Both the position numbers and the translations under genes were made by a program. A stretch of 64,000 nt of DNA, from assembly GCA_024699855.1 (NCBI GenBank), contig JAMPIQ010000002.1, positions 11,718,001-11,782,000 on the forward strand. The letters are read 5' to 3'. This document shows positions 26,815-37,593 of the stretch, piece by piece (within the stretch, counting starts at the first letter, position 1; the number at the start of each line of letters is the position of its first letter). The stretch comes from Aphelenchoides besseyi. Its lineage: Eukaryota > Nematoda > Chromadorea > Rhabditida > Aphelenchoididae. The notes beneath the pieces are model-generated. The model had not been told where the DNA came from, ran no database searches, and saw nothing but the letters and a program-made list of their open reading frames with translations.

Positions 26815-27753
26815 TCACCTCTATAACTAAACCACACCCCAATAAAATACTTCCCGTCACAATGAGCTTCCGAAAAAAAAAAGCCCTGACCAAAAATTCT
26901 TCCAGATTCCAAATTTCAAATAAAATTCTGATCATCGTCTACAAAAACATACCGAAAAAATGCACCTTTTGTGGTCGTTCAAAAGTCAACATTTTTTGGC
27001 CGAGTGGTGAGTGCGCCGGATTTTTGGCGCCGGGGGTCGAAAGTTCGATCCCGCTCGCTGACATTTGATTGTGCACAGTGGGGGAATTGATTGTTTGAGT
27101 GTATGGCTGAGTAGTTTTTGATTCTATTCAATTCTTACAGTGTATATTCAATTCTTAAAGTGTATTATAGTATACATGTCGCCACTTTACGGTCCATAAT
27201 TTGAATATCGCTACTTTCGCATATTTCTTTATATCTAAAATTGCCGTGAAGTTTGAACTTCGAAGTTGTTGTGTTGAAGGTTGTCGATTGAAGATTCGTA
27301 TTGTGATGATCAACGAACTGAGGTTTCGGTTCGCTACTTAAGTGCTTAAATGTTGATTCGTTAGGTTAGCACATGATTTTCGATTAATTGGTTGTTGGCG
27401 CGCAAGGTTATCACAATCAGTTCTAATCGTTTGTTTCCTAAAGATTGCTACCATTGGGTGCAAAGATTTGGCGTCGCTATTTAATTTTGGGTTCATCGTC
27501 CTGGAGTGAGTGTTGATTTCGCTAGGGAAGTCGAGTTCATGTGGTTTTTTCAGGTTGTTGGACTGACTTCTTTTGAGCCATTTGGAGAGTGACAGCCTGT
27601 GGATTTTGAGTGTTTTTGTTAGCAAAGCAGTCGTTGGTCTTGCACTTTTCGGGCTGAAGGCCCCAAACGCCAGGTAGTCAACTTTATCAACTCCAACTCC
27701 CCTCCAACCCAACGCCACTAACGGCAAAAGACGGGAGCGACGCGACCGTCTTG
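26815..27753 (+). mobile_element. Non-autonomous Helitron unit 1 of a head-to-tail array
   Basis: 939 bp from 5' TCACCTCTATAAC to 3' hairpin plus CTTG. It has no transposase. The first 260 bp include a short frame (MSFRKKKALTK) shared with the other units and a tRNA-like segment. The last 116 bp (from TCTTGCACTTTTCGGGCTG at about 27,638) are the common 3' region. The next unit begins at the very next base. Confidence 0.75.
26997..27066 (+). repeat. tRNA-like sequence in the 5' leader of the Helitron B family (copy 1 of 3)
   Basis: TGGCCGAGTGG matches an RNA polymerase III A box and AAGTTCGATCCC a B box, about 40 bases apart, in a context like a Ser/Leu-type tRNA. The T stem and acceptor stem do not pair well, so this is a tRNA-derived relic or an internal promoter, not a functional tRNA. 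Further copies lie at about 27,936-28,005 and 29,214-29,283. Confidence 0.55.
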
Positions 27754-29028
27754 TCACCTCTATAACTAAACCACACCCCAATAAAATACTTCCCGTCACA
27801 ATGAGCTTCCGAAAAAAAAAAGCCCTGACCAAAAATTCTTCCAGATTCCAAATCTCAAATAAAATTCTGATCATCGTCTACAAAAACATACCGAAAAAAT
27901 GCCCCTTTTGCGGTCGTTCAAAATTCAACATTTTTTGGCCGAGTGGTGAGTGCGCCGGATTTTTGGCGCCGGGGGTCGAAAGTTCGATCCCGCTCGCTGA
28001 CATTTGATTGTGCAGTGGGGGAATTGATTGTTTGAGTGTATGGCTGAGTAGTTTTTGATTCTATTCAATTCTTACAGTGTATATTCAATTCTTACAGCCT
28101 ATATTCGGTTCTTACAGTGTATTATAGTATACATGTCGCCACTTTACGGTCCATAATTTGAATATCGCTACTTTCGCATATTTCTTTATATCTAAAATTG
28201 CCGTGAAGTTTGAACTTTGAGGTTGTTGTGTTAAAGGTTGTCGATTGAAGATTCGTATTGTGATGATCAACGAACTGAGGTTTCGGTTCGCTACTTAAGT
28301 GCGTAAATGTTGATTGTTAACTTAGCGTATATGATTTTCGATTAATTGGTTGTTGACGCGCAAGGTTATCACAATCAGTTCTAATCGTTTGTTTCCTAAA
28401 GATTGCTACCATCGGGTGCAAAGATTTGGCGTCGCTATTTAATTTCGGGTTCATAGTCCTGGAGTGAGTGTTGATTTCGCTATGGAAGTCGAGTTCATGT
28501 GGTTTTGTAGGTTGTTGGATTGACTTCTTTTGTTGTTTCAGCTCATTGGTTAATACTCAGGATGGTGATTTGCGCTCGATAAAATGTATGATAAACGAAT
28601 ATGTCTACTGAATTCACTGAGTTTGGAGTATTTCCAATGCGGCTTCGGTGACGTACATTGATAATCTGTTTTTTCGATCACTCCCATAATTGAACCACAC
28701 CACAATAAAACGTGGAGGAGTCTTTTGAGCTATTCGGTGAATGACAGCCTCTGAATCCGAGGAATCGTATCCTCAAAACCCGGAGCGATCCAAAGGGACG
28801 AAAAAGCGGGGGAACGATCGACCGAAGGGCGATCGTGGAGGAGTCTTTTAAGCCATTTGGAGAGTGACAGCCTGTGGATTTTGAGTGTTTTTGTTGGCAA
28901 AGCAGTCGTTGGTCTTGCACTTTTCGGGCTGAAGGCCCCAAACGCCAGGTAGTCAACTTTATGAACTCCAACTCCCCTCCAACCCAACGCCACTAACGGC
29001 AAAAGACGGGAGCGACGCGACCGTCTTG
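27754..29028 (+). mobile_element. Non-autonomous Helitron unit 2 of the array
   Basis: 1,275 bp with the same TCACCTCTATAAC start and CTTG end (29025-29028). It follows unit 1 closely for about 750 bp, then carries extra sequence at 28.54-28.88 kb. That extra part holds two diverged 120-bp direct repeats beginning GTGGAGGAGTCTTTT (near 28,711 and 28,831) and a hairpin CGATCGACC/GGGCGATCG near 28,815. Confidence 0.75.
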
Positions 29029-30416
29029 TCACCTCTATAACTAAACCACACCCCAATAAAATACTTCCCGTCACAATGAGCTTCCGAAAAAAAAAACTCT
29101 CCCAGACAAAAAATTCTTCCAGATTCCAAATTTCAAATAAAATTCTGATCATCGTCTACAAAAACATACCGAAAAAATGCCCCTTTTGCGGTCGTTCAAA
29201 ACTCAACATTTTTTGGCCGAGTGGTGAGTGCGCCGGATTTTTGGCGCCGGGGGTCGAAAGTTCGATCCCGCCCGCTAACATTTGATTGTGCACAGTGGGG
29301 GAATTGATTGTTTGGTTTTATTCGATTCTTACAGCATATTACGGTGTACATATCGCTACTTTTTACGGTTCATAATTTGAATTGGCATATTTTTTTTAGA
29401 TACGATTCATTTCGTTTTTTTTTGCGGTTTTTGTTGAAGAGTTTGTGGACAAACGTGAATTGCACGGATGTTAAAGTTTAGAGTTATTTTTCCTTTATGG
29501 TTTTGTGAAACACTTTCGATTCACTGTAAGTTCTAATAATGTTGCTGATAAGTTTGTTTTCGTTTTAGGTTGCAAATTGATCGTTTCTTCTTTGTCGACG
29601 AATTCGTGGATCATTCATTGTTGTTCAATGTGTAGTTTTAGCAAATAAAACTATGCGATTGTACTGATTTTCAAATTTTATGATTACCTTATACCCAATC
29701 ATAGGAGTTCAATCGTTTTTTTTATGTTAAAAATTCGTATACTCCGAAACTCGGAAACTGTTCGATAGTTTAACGCACAAATGATATTGTTTGATGAGTT
29801 TTTTCGTATGTTGCGCGGTTGATTATTTTGTGACTTCTTGCTCAATTATGAACGTCTGGCGATTTGATTCTTATCTGCTTTCATCACTTTCATCCCTTTG
29901 ATCCCCACTATCGTTCGTTTTCAACTACTACAAATTGCGTTTGTTTTTCGTACAGTTGTGTCGTTCGTATGTTGCGCAATAATTATTTCGCCACTTCTTG
30001 CTTACTTATGAACGTCTGGCGATTTGATCCTAATCTACGAGTCATTTTGCTTTCATTTTCATCCCTTTAATCTCGCTATCGTTTTCAAGTACTACATATT
30101 GCGTTTCTTTTCTTCAATTGTGCCGTTCGATTGCCAATGAATCGGCGGTTTTTCTCTCCGCCCAATTCGTCCTAAAGTTAAACGACACCAACACCAAATA
30201 CTTTTCGTTGTATTATTAGTGCTGTTCTGTTTGATAGTCGTTTGAGTTTGTAGTCGATCGTATTGGTGTTGTTTTCCGTTGGCTGTCGTTTCATTCATTA
30301 GTTGTTCGTGTCGCCGGTTTGGTTGCATTCTTCATTGGTCAGTCGAATGAGCTTTGTAATTGTTTGTAATTAACGCGTTACGTTGTTTTAGATTCTGATC
30401 TACATCTCTCGAAGAA

Positions 30417-30981
30417 ATGAGACTCGGTATGTTGTAAGATCGAGTTTGTGCCCATTAACTGCGCTGTTTAGCTATTCATTTCCATGGTACCGGCAAGAGC
30501 AGCTTTCGCAATCAGGGTTTCAACGGTCGCAATCAGGGTTCTAACAATCAAAATACGAATTTCAAAAAATCCAATCGTGAGTTGAAAAAGAACCGTCGTC
30601 GCGAGTAAGTGAAGACTTTTCTTTGGTTTGCATCTGTGTTTTTTTAGAAATCGGATCGCGAACGCTTTAAAACGTTCCGGCGAGATTGTTCCGGCTGCCA
30701 ATTCAACTCGAAACCAGTCGAAAACGAATCCAACTACTCGACCATCTGCAAATTCGACTACAATGATGAATGAAGTTGAAACGGTGAGCAGCAAGCGGCC
30801 GGACGATCAAGAAATCATGGTGGCAGCGCAAGCGAAAGAATTGCGACAACAAAAATTGGAGATTCAACAACTGAAGGAACAGATAAAGCAAATAACTTTG
30901 ATTACAAAACCATTAACTGTTGAAGAAGTCCCAACTGAAGTGATTGGTTTTAATTCTCACAACTCAAATATCCAATCGTGA
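30417..30981 (+). CDS. Helitron B accessory protein: basic N-terminus plus coiled coil, unknown function
   Basis: Three exons, 30417-30426, 30472-30604 and 30648-30981, with GT-AG introns of 45 and 43 bp. The product starts MRLAIHFHGTGKSSFRNQGF, then has a repeated Asn/Gln/Gly-rich tract (NGRNQGSNNQN) and a basic block (ELKKNRRRENR). The C-terminal half is a predicted coiled coil (KELRQQKLEIQQLKEQIKQI). Basic plus coiled-coil architecture suggests a nucleic-acid-binding, self-associating protein (inference). It is upstream of the Rep-helicase, on the same strand and within the element's termini, so it is probably element-encoded. A splice-type acceptor (GTTGTTTTAG) lies 26 bases before the ATG. 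Confidence 0.6.
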
Positions 30982-31272
30982 CTCGATTTTTTTCTTCGTA
31001 CCGTTTATCTGTCTGTTAATTTGCCTCCTGTACCATCAAGAGTTATGTTGCCATCGACTTTCGACGATTATGGGAAACCATTTTGTTCAACCTAATAGAT
31101 CACCTTCTTTTTGATTGAACCAAATTAATTTGTCTGTCAATGTTTACGTTTCCTAAGTTTGACTGAATAAAATAATTTTTTGATTTTATACGTTGAGTCG
31201 AAAACATTTGGTTTGTAGCCATTTTGTACTTATGCTAACGAGCTGTTGGTTGATTAAAAACCTATTTAGATT

Positions 31273-34200
31273 ATGATGCAACAAGGAAGTGACAAGAGCG
31301 CCCCGGGCTCGATTGCCGAGGACGTCAATCATTGGTGCAAGCGGCGATGGTTTGCGTTGAAACGACCGCAAGGAAATGGATACGATTTTTGGTGCGAAAT
31401 AGTGGAGGTAAGTGAAAAGGTATGTTTAGAGGAAAATTCGAATGTGTTGAAAGTACCGCAGGCGGGAAATCAAGCGAGAGTACCTTTTAAGGGAAATCAA
31501 ACGGCAGTACCTTTTAAGGGAAACCGTTTGCGTGGCGGTGGTGGGGGTGTTAAACGGTCGAGAGATGACACCCCACGTTCACATAGTCCCACAGGAAAAC
31601 CGAAAGGTCGACCGCCCAAAAAACGCCGCGGAGGTTCAGGACGACCGAAAAAACCGAAAACTGACTTCCCAATCGAGTCAGCAAATGATTCTGAATTGCC
31701 GGAAGAACAAGAACCAGAAAAGGCAATTGACAAAGATTTCGAGCGCTACACGACAACCGATTATCAAACAACTGCTGTTGAAGTCAAAGATGTTTTGCGT
31801 GAAAAGTATATTGAGCTTCATTACAATAAATGTCGATACAATCCCATTTTGCCGTTAGCTTTTGTCAATGATATTGACCTACCGCAATATCTTCAAGGCG
31901 AAGTGATTACTTTTTGTGTTTTGAACTATATCAAGAACGATAGTCGAGCAATCGGCTACTTGGACTTATCGTTTTGGAACGAGCAAAGTCGACAACAATT
32001 AGGCGCTGCTGGCAACAATCCACTCAGTTTTCTAATTGCGGCACCACGAAACAAACCACTCGAGTATTTGGTGGCTCCAATTTTTACCGGAAATCATTTC
32101 ATTATGACGATTTTTCATTACGACAACGGTTCTCAAACGGAGGTTCTTTTCTATTGCGATTCGTTTACCGAATTATCGGATTCGACTCAGTACGAAAGCC
32201 GTTTGGCGTTGATTGATCTGAACGTTTTTCGTCCACTCGCAAATGTTTCGTCACATTGTCGAACATACACCCGCGATATCAGTCAATATTCGGACCCGCA
32301 AACCGACGGTCACAGTTGTGCAGCGTTCGCCGCCTATAACACAATTGACTTTTTGAACAACCAAAAAGCAAAGACCAAAATTTTTTCGCGCACTAATCTG
32401 GACGGTGAACAGCGTCGTCGATGGCTGAAAGAGCAACTTTTGGTTCTCTTTGATAATCCGCCTTTTGCTGCGCCGATCAACGAGTTGCCTGTAGTTCATG
32501 AGGTCAACAGTGATTCGCACAGTGACAAAGACTCGATGTCTGGAACTGAAGCGAATGATAAAACTGATTTTGTCGACCACTGGAATCACAAAGAAGCCGA
32601 TTTTGACGCCGCATTATTGGATTTCCAATTTCAAGATGATGAAATCGAACAACAAACTCGCGCTCCAAGTCAACAAAAAATGCCACTCACATTTGCTGAG
32701 TTGGAAGTCGATGGAGTTGTTCAAGCTGATGAGGATAAAGAAATGGACGAATTGAACAAATCGTTCGCGTCGTTGAGTTCAATCAGCAATCCAATTGATT
32801 CAGACGAAGAATCAAAGGCCAAAAAGTTGAATTTGATTCAATCAATAACACACAAGTCGAAAAAGTTGCCCGACGGTCCTAGCCCGCGACTCGATCCCGA
32901 AATCGTCGGTCGATCAAGAAATTTGCGAAGTGGACTGCGAGTCATGCAGAATTTGCCGAAACGTTCGTTTCCACCATTGCCCAATCGATCTCGCGGTCGA
33001 CCGACATTGGCGTGTGCTGCGGCGATTTGTCGTAAAGCAATCACGAACACTTATGACGTCGGATTGCCGGTTTACGAGTGCAAGTACTGTAGGGCGTTTT
33101 TGTTTCACGCCGAAAACAGTTCAAAGTGTTGTGCGAATGGTACGATTGAAATGCCCGAGTTTCGTCGCTATCCGGATTGGATGGAACGCCTACTGTACAT
33201 TGGCAAATTCAATCAGAACCAAAACAATGCGTATGAGCGTGAAATGTCAAAATGGTTTCAAGCCCACATTCCCGAAATCAATAATTTGACCGCATTTGGT
33301 TCACGATCGTTTCAAAAACGCGATAGTGGAGTTGCCGGAGCACCGGTTCAACTGATCAACGGCATTGTACAGAATAATCTTTCGTACATTCAGTCACGAG
33401 CTGATGCCGTTCGAATTTTCGGTCAGCAGTACACGCTCGAAGCTCCGGATATGATCATGGAGAATATGCGCAATAATCCAGTCTATAAACGACTGGACAT
33501 TCGCTATCGGAACGCATTCCTCACAAAATGGATTGCTTTCCTAACCGACCATAATCAAATAGCAAAGGGCTATAAAATGTGCATGGAACGTATCAATGAA
33601 CTCATGGCGGACGGAATTGCGTTTCCGCGCTACATTGTGAGCTTCATTGATGAACGCCAAGCTCCCAATCATTTGCGCGATCCGCAGTTGCACGAACGTC
33701 AACAGAACGCTCCGGAAGCGCCGGAAGTTGCGGTTCTGTTCACACCGCGAGATCGCAACGTGCCAGTACCGGACATTCCCAAAGGTGTTTGGTTGCATCC
33801 GCGAATGAAAAAATCGCCGGTGTTCATGACTCATTTGCCTCAACTCGATGCAATCATGAACCCGATTGTGTTTCCATACGGTGAGCTGTGGTACACGATG
33901 GACTTGAAACTCCAAGCGGCACCACAAAAAGCCGATACCGGCGATTCGCCAAATCCAATGGACGATGCTCTGGAAATTGGATTTGATGAGGATTGTGAGT
34001 CGGATGCTGAGGATTTGGATGCGAAAGACATCGAACCTGAAGAGATCGACCACAACAATCCGGTCACTCGAAAAGGTCAACGTATGTATGCGTCGATCCG
34101 CGAACAAACGTTGTATCGAATGCAACATCGCAAATCGGACAAAATGATCCATCGAATTTGGAGCACCGGAAAACCCGGTCGAATTCTTTTGATCAAGAAC

Positions 34201-37200
34201 CACCACGAGGTTGTTCGTCGGGAAGTTGATTGGTACAATTTCAAAGTTCCACAAAATCAACGAATCGTTTCGTGTCAGTACGTGATTACTCACTACGACA
34301 AGATTTTGCGCGAACGATTGCCCGGTCATCAATTGGGCAAAATTTACCGATTCCCGCCCCATCACAAATTGTCGTGGCAATACAATCAGCGTGCTTACGC
34401 GAAAGGAATGGCAATGGCCCACGAACTCGGTGCACCGACGTTCTTCTACACGGTCACCGCAAACAAAAATTGGCCCGATCATATTGCCTCATGCCGAATG
34501 CTTGGCACCGATCCGGAAACGGACTCCTTCACTTTGACGCGGATCTTCATCATCAAGTTGAACATGTTGATGCACGAGATTCGTGGCACGAATTACCGGA
34601 AAACTCAGTACGGTCAACAAAGTGAAGGCATCTTCGGGAAGTTTGCTGCTTCACTGCTTTCGATCGAATTCCAAAAGCGTGGCAATCCACACGCCCACAT
34701 TTTGGTTTGGATCGATAAGAACGAACAGGAAACAACCGCCGAATTCGTCAATCAATTCATTTCGGCACGAATTCCCGATCCAAAGATCGACAAACGCCTT
34801 TACGACCTGGTAGCTTCATTTATGCTCCACGATTGTAATGAGAAAAGCGTTTGTCGAGATCCGGTCAATCCAACGAAAACACCGTGCAAACGCCGTTTTC
34901 CGATGCCTGAATCACTGACCACACAAGTGCATTACGGATTCATTCAGTATGCACGTTTGCCCGCCAATTTGGGTTCTTTCACAGTCCCGAAAAAGGGTGG
35001 AAAAGTTTTGACGGACAAAGACGTCGTTCCCTACAATCCTTATGGATTGAAAACGTGGAACGGACACGCCAATCTGGAAGCGGTGGTCACGCGAAACACC
35101 ACCGGCTACGCGATCAAATACATCATGAAAGGACAGATGTCGACGGCGTTCATTGAAGTTGTGAGCAAAGGCGCTCAAAACAATCCGTTCATCGAAATCA
35201 ACGATGATAAAACGGTCAACTACAATGAAGCACGATATCAAATGTCGTTGATGTATTGTAGTGATTACGAAGCAGTTATGAATCTGCTGTCGAAAGGCCC
35301 GTTCTACTTCTCTCATGTTGTGATCATGATTGGAGTCCATTTGCCGAACGAATCGTATTTGATTGTCGCAAACGGTGATCGGGCCGAAGACATTGTTCGT
35401 CGCGCCAACTCGACAAGCGAAGTCCATTCGCGTTTCACAGCATACATGAAATTCTGCCGTGAAAATCCGAATGAGACGGCCGATTTGACGTACAAAGACT
35501 TCCACTACGAGTACAACTACGATAAACGTAAACGTACATTCAAGAAATTGCAATTGAAACGTAAACGTGTAGTTGCAATATATGAAGTGAACGTCAAAAA
35601 TCGTCAATTGTTGGCTCTGCGAACAATTGTTTTACGAATGAAGTGCGTTCAAAACTTCGAACAGTTGGCGACAGTGAACGGAATCACTTACCGTCAATTC
35701 GATCCAAATGGTTTTGGCGAATTAGACTTCGTGACCGCGGCCCAACAAATGGGTCTAATGGAATCGGATTTGATTTGGAGAAACGCACTCGATCAACGTG
35801 CCGGTCATCCAATTCGTCGATTCGTTTTCCTTTTCGCGCAAGTTTTGATTAACGGCGCCGAGTTGTTGCAAAGTCCACGCCAACTGTACTTTGATTACCT
35901 GCCGTTCATGCGACCACCACTCGGAAATCGTTTCGCACATTTGAGTGACAGTATGCGCGAACAACGAGCCGAACAAATCGCGCTGCGAATTTTGGAATGG
36001 CATTTGAATAATCGAGATTTCACTTTGAGTGATTTCGATTTGCCACAACCGGATGGAACGGTCACTGCATTCAATCCGGAATTTCACGGCGAAATGGCTG
36101 TTGATTTTTTGGACGGCGACGATCAAACGCGCTATCATGACGTCAATCAGATTCCGCACGTCAATTTGGGTTCCGATCAGCAACAAGCCTTCGACCTGAT
36201 CTGGCACTCCATTCAACAGTCCGAACTTCCAAATGGCCAACCGATTCCGCCACCGTTAATGTTCTTCTTACACGGTGAAGGTGGAACTGGCAAGACGACA
36301 TTGTACAATCAGTTGATTCGACAATGCAATGAGCACGGCATTCCATTTGCCGCTAGCGCAACGACGGGAATCGCCGCGTCGCTTCTGTTTCAAGGACAAA
36401 CCGTTCATTCCCGATTCATGATTCCAACAGACCTCGCTTCGGACTCGGAATCACGAATGAACAAACATTGTCGGGCTGCCGAAGCGATTCGCCGCTGGGG
36501 ACTTCTGATCGATGAAGCGTCGGCAATGCATCAAAACGTCTACAATTACATGAAACGTGTAATTCAAGACGTTCGTCAAGGTCCGTACGTCAAACGACGA
36601 TTGGTGATCGTTTTTGGCGGCGACTTTCGACAAATTCTGCCGATCGTTCGAAACGGAAACGTGGCTTCCGGCTTCGACGAAAGTCTGATTGCCGAGCATG
36701 ACAAAGGTACAATCAAATTCCTGTGCCTGCGTCAAAACCACCGAACTGACGCGAATCAGATTCGGTTCCGCTCATTTTTGCGCGATGTCGGAATTGCCAA
36801 CAAACCGATCGTGCGACAAAACGACTACTACTCGACAGTACTTGCTTTGTCGGACTTCAATTTGGTCAACGATCTTCAGGAACTCCAAGATCGAGTGTTT
36901 CCGTCGGCACTTTTGCAAAGCGGAAACATTACGTCCAACTCGGCGATTGTTGCACCGTTGAATGTGACCGTCAACTCGATCAACGAAGATCTGTTGAAAA
37001 AGTTGCCCGGACAAACGATTGTCTACAAGGCCATCAACACGATCGAAGACGAGAATGCCATCGATCCGTTGGACGATTCGGCCGTCGACGCGATGACCGA
37101 GTATTTGGGTCAAATCGAAGAGACCGGCTTGGCTCAACAGCAATTGAAGCTGAAGATCGGCGCAAAAGTCATGTTCATTTCGAACATCGACACCTCCTAC

Positions 37201-37593
37201 CGACTCTGCAACGGCACTCCGGCAGTTGTCACCGATTTGCAAGCGGACGTCGTGACTGTTCGCCGCATCGAGTCCGATGGTTTGACTGGCGAAGAAATCG
37301 ACGTTGTTCGTCGAGTTTTCGATCGCAAAGTCAACTACGATCAACGCCAAACGGTGGCTTTTCGTCGTGTTCAATTTCCTTTGAAATTGGCATTCGCAAT
37401 GACCATCAACAAAGCCCAGGGCCAAACAATGGAGCGAATCGGGTTGTATTTGAACTCGCCGGTCTTTGCGCACGGTCAGTTGTATGTGGCTTTGTCGCGT
37501 GTTCGTCGCGCATCTGACATCTACATTTTCAACCCGGATAATGTGCAAAAACCGATCCCAAAGCACAACAGCAGCAAAGCAAGTTCATGTTGA
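31273..37593 (+). CDS. Helitron B Rep-helicase, 2106 residues, with N-terminal Ulp1-like protease domain
   Basis: Uninterrupted ORF. Residues 60-130: basic, Gly-rich, AT-hook-like (KGRPPKKRRGGSGRPKK). About 200-370: protease-like domain with His275 (GNHFIMTIF), Asp296 (FYCDSFTEL), Gln343 and Cys349 (DPQTDGHSCAAFAAYN), the His-Asp-Gln-Cys order of C48/Ulp1 peptidases. About 603-622: Cys-rich element (CKYC, CC). HUH Rep: FQKRGNPHAHILVW with His1140/His1142 and the two tyrosines Tyr1279/Tyr1283 (YAIKY). Pif1 helicase: Walker A GEGGTGKT 1668-1675, Walker B LLIDEAS (Asp1747), LAFAMTINKAQGQT, YVALSRVRR. It is expected to nick, displace and rejoin single strands in rolling-circle transposition. The final codons appear shifted: an acidic tail continues in another frame past 37,593 to about 37,740. 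Confidence 0.93.
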   Translation: MMQQGSDKSAPGSIAEDVNHWCKRRWFALKRPQGNGYDFWCEIVEVSEKVCLEENSNVLKVPQAGNQARVPFKGNQTAVPFKGNRLRGGGGGVKRSRDDTPRSHSPTGKPKGRPPKKRRGGSGRPKKPKTDFPIESANDSELPEEQEPEKAIDKDFERYTTTDYQTTAVEVKDVLREKYIELHYNKCRYNPILPLAFVNDIDLPQYLQGEVITFCVLNYIKNDSRAIGYLDLSFWNEQSRQQLGAAGNNPLSFLIAAPRNKPLEYLVAPIFTGNHFIMTIFHYDNGSQTEVLFYCDSFTELSDSTQYESRLALIDLNVFRPLANVSSHCRTYTRDISQYSDPQTDGHSCAAFAAYNTIDFLNNQKAKTKIFSRTNLDGEQRRRWLKEQLLVLFDNPPFAAPINELPVVHEVNSDSHSDKDSMSGTEANDKTDFVDHWNHKEADFDAALLDFQFQDDEIEQQTRAPSQQKMPLTFAELEVDGVVQADEDKEMDELNKSFASLSSISNPIDSDEESKAKKLNLIQSITHKSKKLPDGPSPRLDPEIVGRSRNLRSGLRVMQNLPKRSFPPLPNRSRGRPTLACAAAICRKAITNTYDVGLPVYECKYCRAFLFHAENSSKCCANGTIEMPEFRRYPDWMERLLYIGKFNQNQNNAYEREMSKWFQAHIPEINNLTAFGSRSFQKRDSGVAGAPVQLINGIVQNNLSYIQSRADAVRIFGQQYTLEAPDMIMENMRNNPVYKRLDIRYRNAFLTKWIAFLTDHNQIAKGYKMCMERINELMADGIAFPRYIVSFIDERQAPNHLRDPQLHERQQNAPEAPEVAVLFTPRDRNVPVPDIPKGVWLHPRMKKSPVFMTHLPQLDAIMNPIVFPYGELWYTMDLKLQAAPQKADTGDSPNPMDDALEIGFDEDCESDAEDLDAKDIEPEEIDHNNPVTRKGQRMYASIREQTLYRMQHRKSDKMIHRIWSTGKPGRILLIKNHHEVVRREVDWYNFKVPQNQRIVSCQYVITHYDKILRERLPGHQLGKIYRFPPHHKLSWQYNQRAYAKGMAMAHELGAPTFFYTVTANKNWPDHIASCRMLGTDPETDSFTLTRIFIIKLNMLMHEIRGTNYRKTQYGQQSEGIFGKFAASLLSIEFQKRGNPHAHILVWIDKNEQETTAEFVNQFISARIPDPKIDKRLYDLVASFMLHDCNEKSVCRDPVNPTKTPCKRRFPMPESLTTQVHYGFIQYARLPANLGSFTVPKKGGKVLTDKDVVPYNPYGLKTWNGHANLEAVVTRNTTGYAIKYIMKGQMSTAFIEVVSKGAQNNPFIEINDDKTVNYNEARYQMSLMYCSDYEAVMNLLSKGPFYFSHVVIMIGVHLPNESYLIVANGDRAEDIVRRANSTSEVHSRFTAYMKFCRENPNETADLTYKDFHYEYNYDKRKRTFKKLQLKRKRVVAIYEVNVKNRQLLALRTIVLRMKCVQNFEQLATVNGITYRQFDPNGFGELDFVTAAQQMGLMESDLIWRNALDQRAGHPIRRFVFLFAQVLINGAELLQSPRQLYFDYLPFMRPPLGNRFAHLSDSMREQRAEQIALRILEWHLNNRDFTLSDFDLPQPDGTVTAFNPEFHGEMAVDFLDGDDQTRYHDVNQIPHVNLGSDQQQAFDLIWHSIQQSELPNGQPIPPPLMFFLHGEGGTGKTTLYNQLIRQCNEHGIPFAASATTGIAASLLFQGQTVHSRFMIPTDLASDSESRMNKHCRAAEAIRRWGLLIDEASAMHQNVYNYMKRVIQDVRQGPYVKRRLVIVFGGDFRQILPIVRNGNVASGFDESLIAEHDKGTIKFLCLRQNHRTDANQIRFRSFLRDVGIANKPIVRQNDYYSTVLALSDFNLVNDLQELQDRVFPSALLQSGNITSNSAIVAPLNVTVNSINEDLLKKLPGQTIVYKAINTIEDENAIDPLDDSAVDAMTEYLGQIEETGLAQQQLKLKIGAKVMFISNIDTSYRLCNGTPAVVTDLQADVVTVRRIESDGLTGEEIDVVRRVFDRKVNYDQRQTVAFRRVQFPLKLAFAMTINKAQGQTMERIGLYLNSPVFAHGQLYVALSRVRRASDIYIFNPDNVQKPIPKHNSSKASSC

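Noticed and set aside
26997..27066. Functional tRNA gene (Ser/Leu type)
   Set aside because: Boxes A and B are present but the T and acceptor stems do not pair.
26862..27068. Repeated 68-69-codon ORF MSFRKKK... in all three Helitron B-family units as a possible conserved small gene
   Set aside because: It runs through the tRNA-like segment in frame, and its conservation equals that of the non-coding flanks, so it is explained by recent duplication of the units.
26815..29028. CRISPR-like or satellite array
   Set aside because: Units are 0.9-1.3 kb with Helitron termini and a tRNA-like leader; no short regularly spaced repeats with unique spacers.
33541..34482. 313-codon open frame on the minus strand inside the Helitron B Rep-helicase
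   Set aside because: Antisense shadow of a strongly coding frame with all domain motifs on the plus strand; no protein-like pattern of its own. The same holds for 34,912-35,607 and 36,772-37,566.
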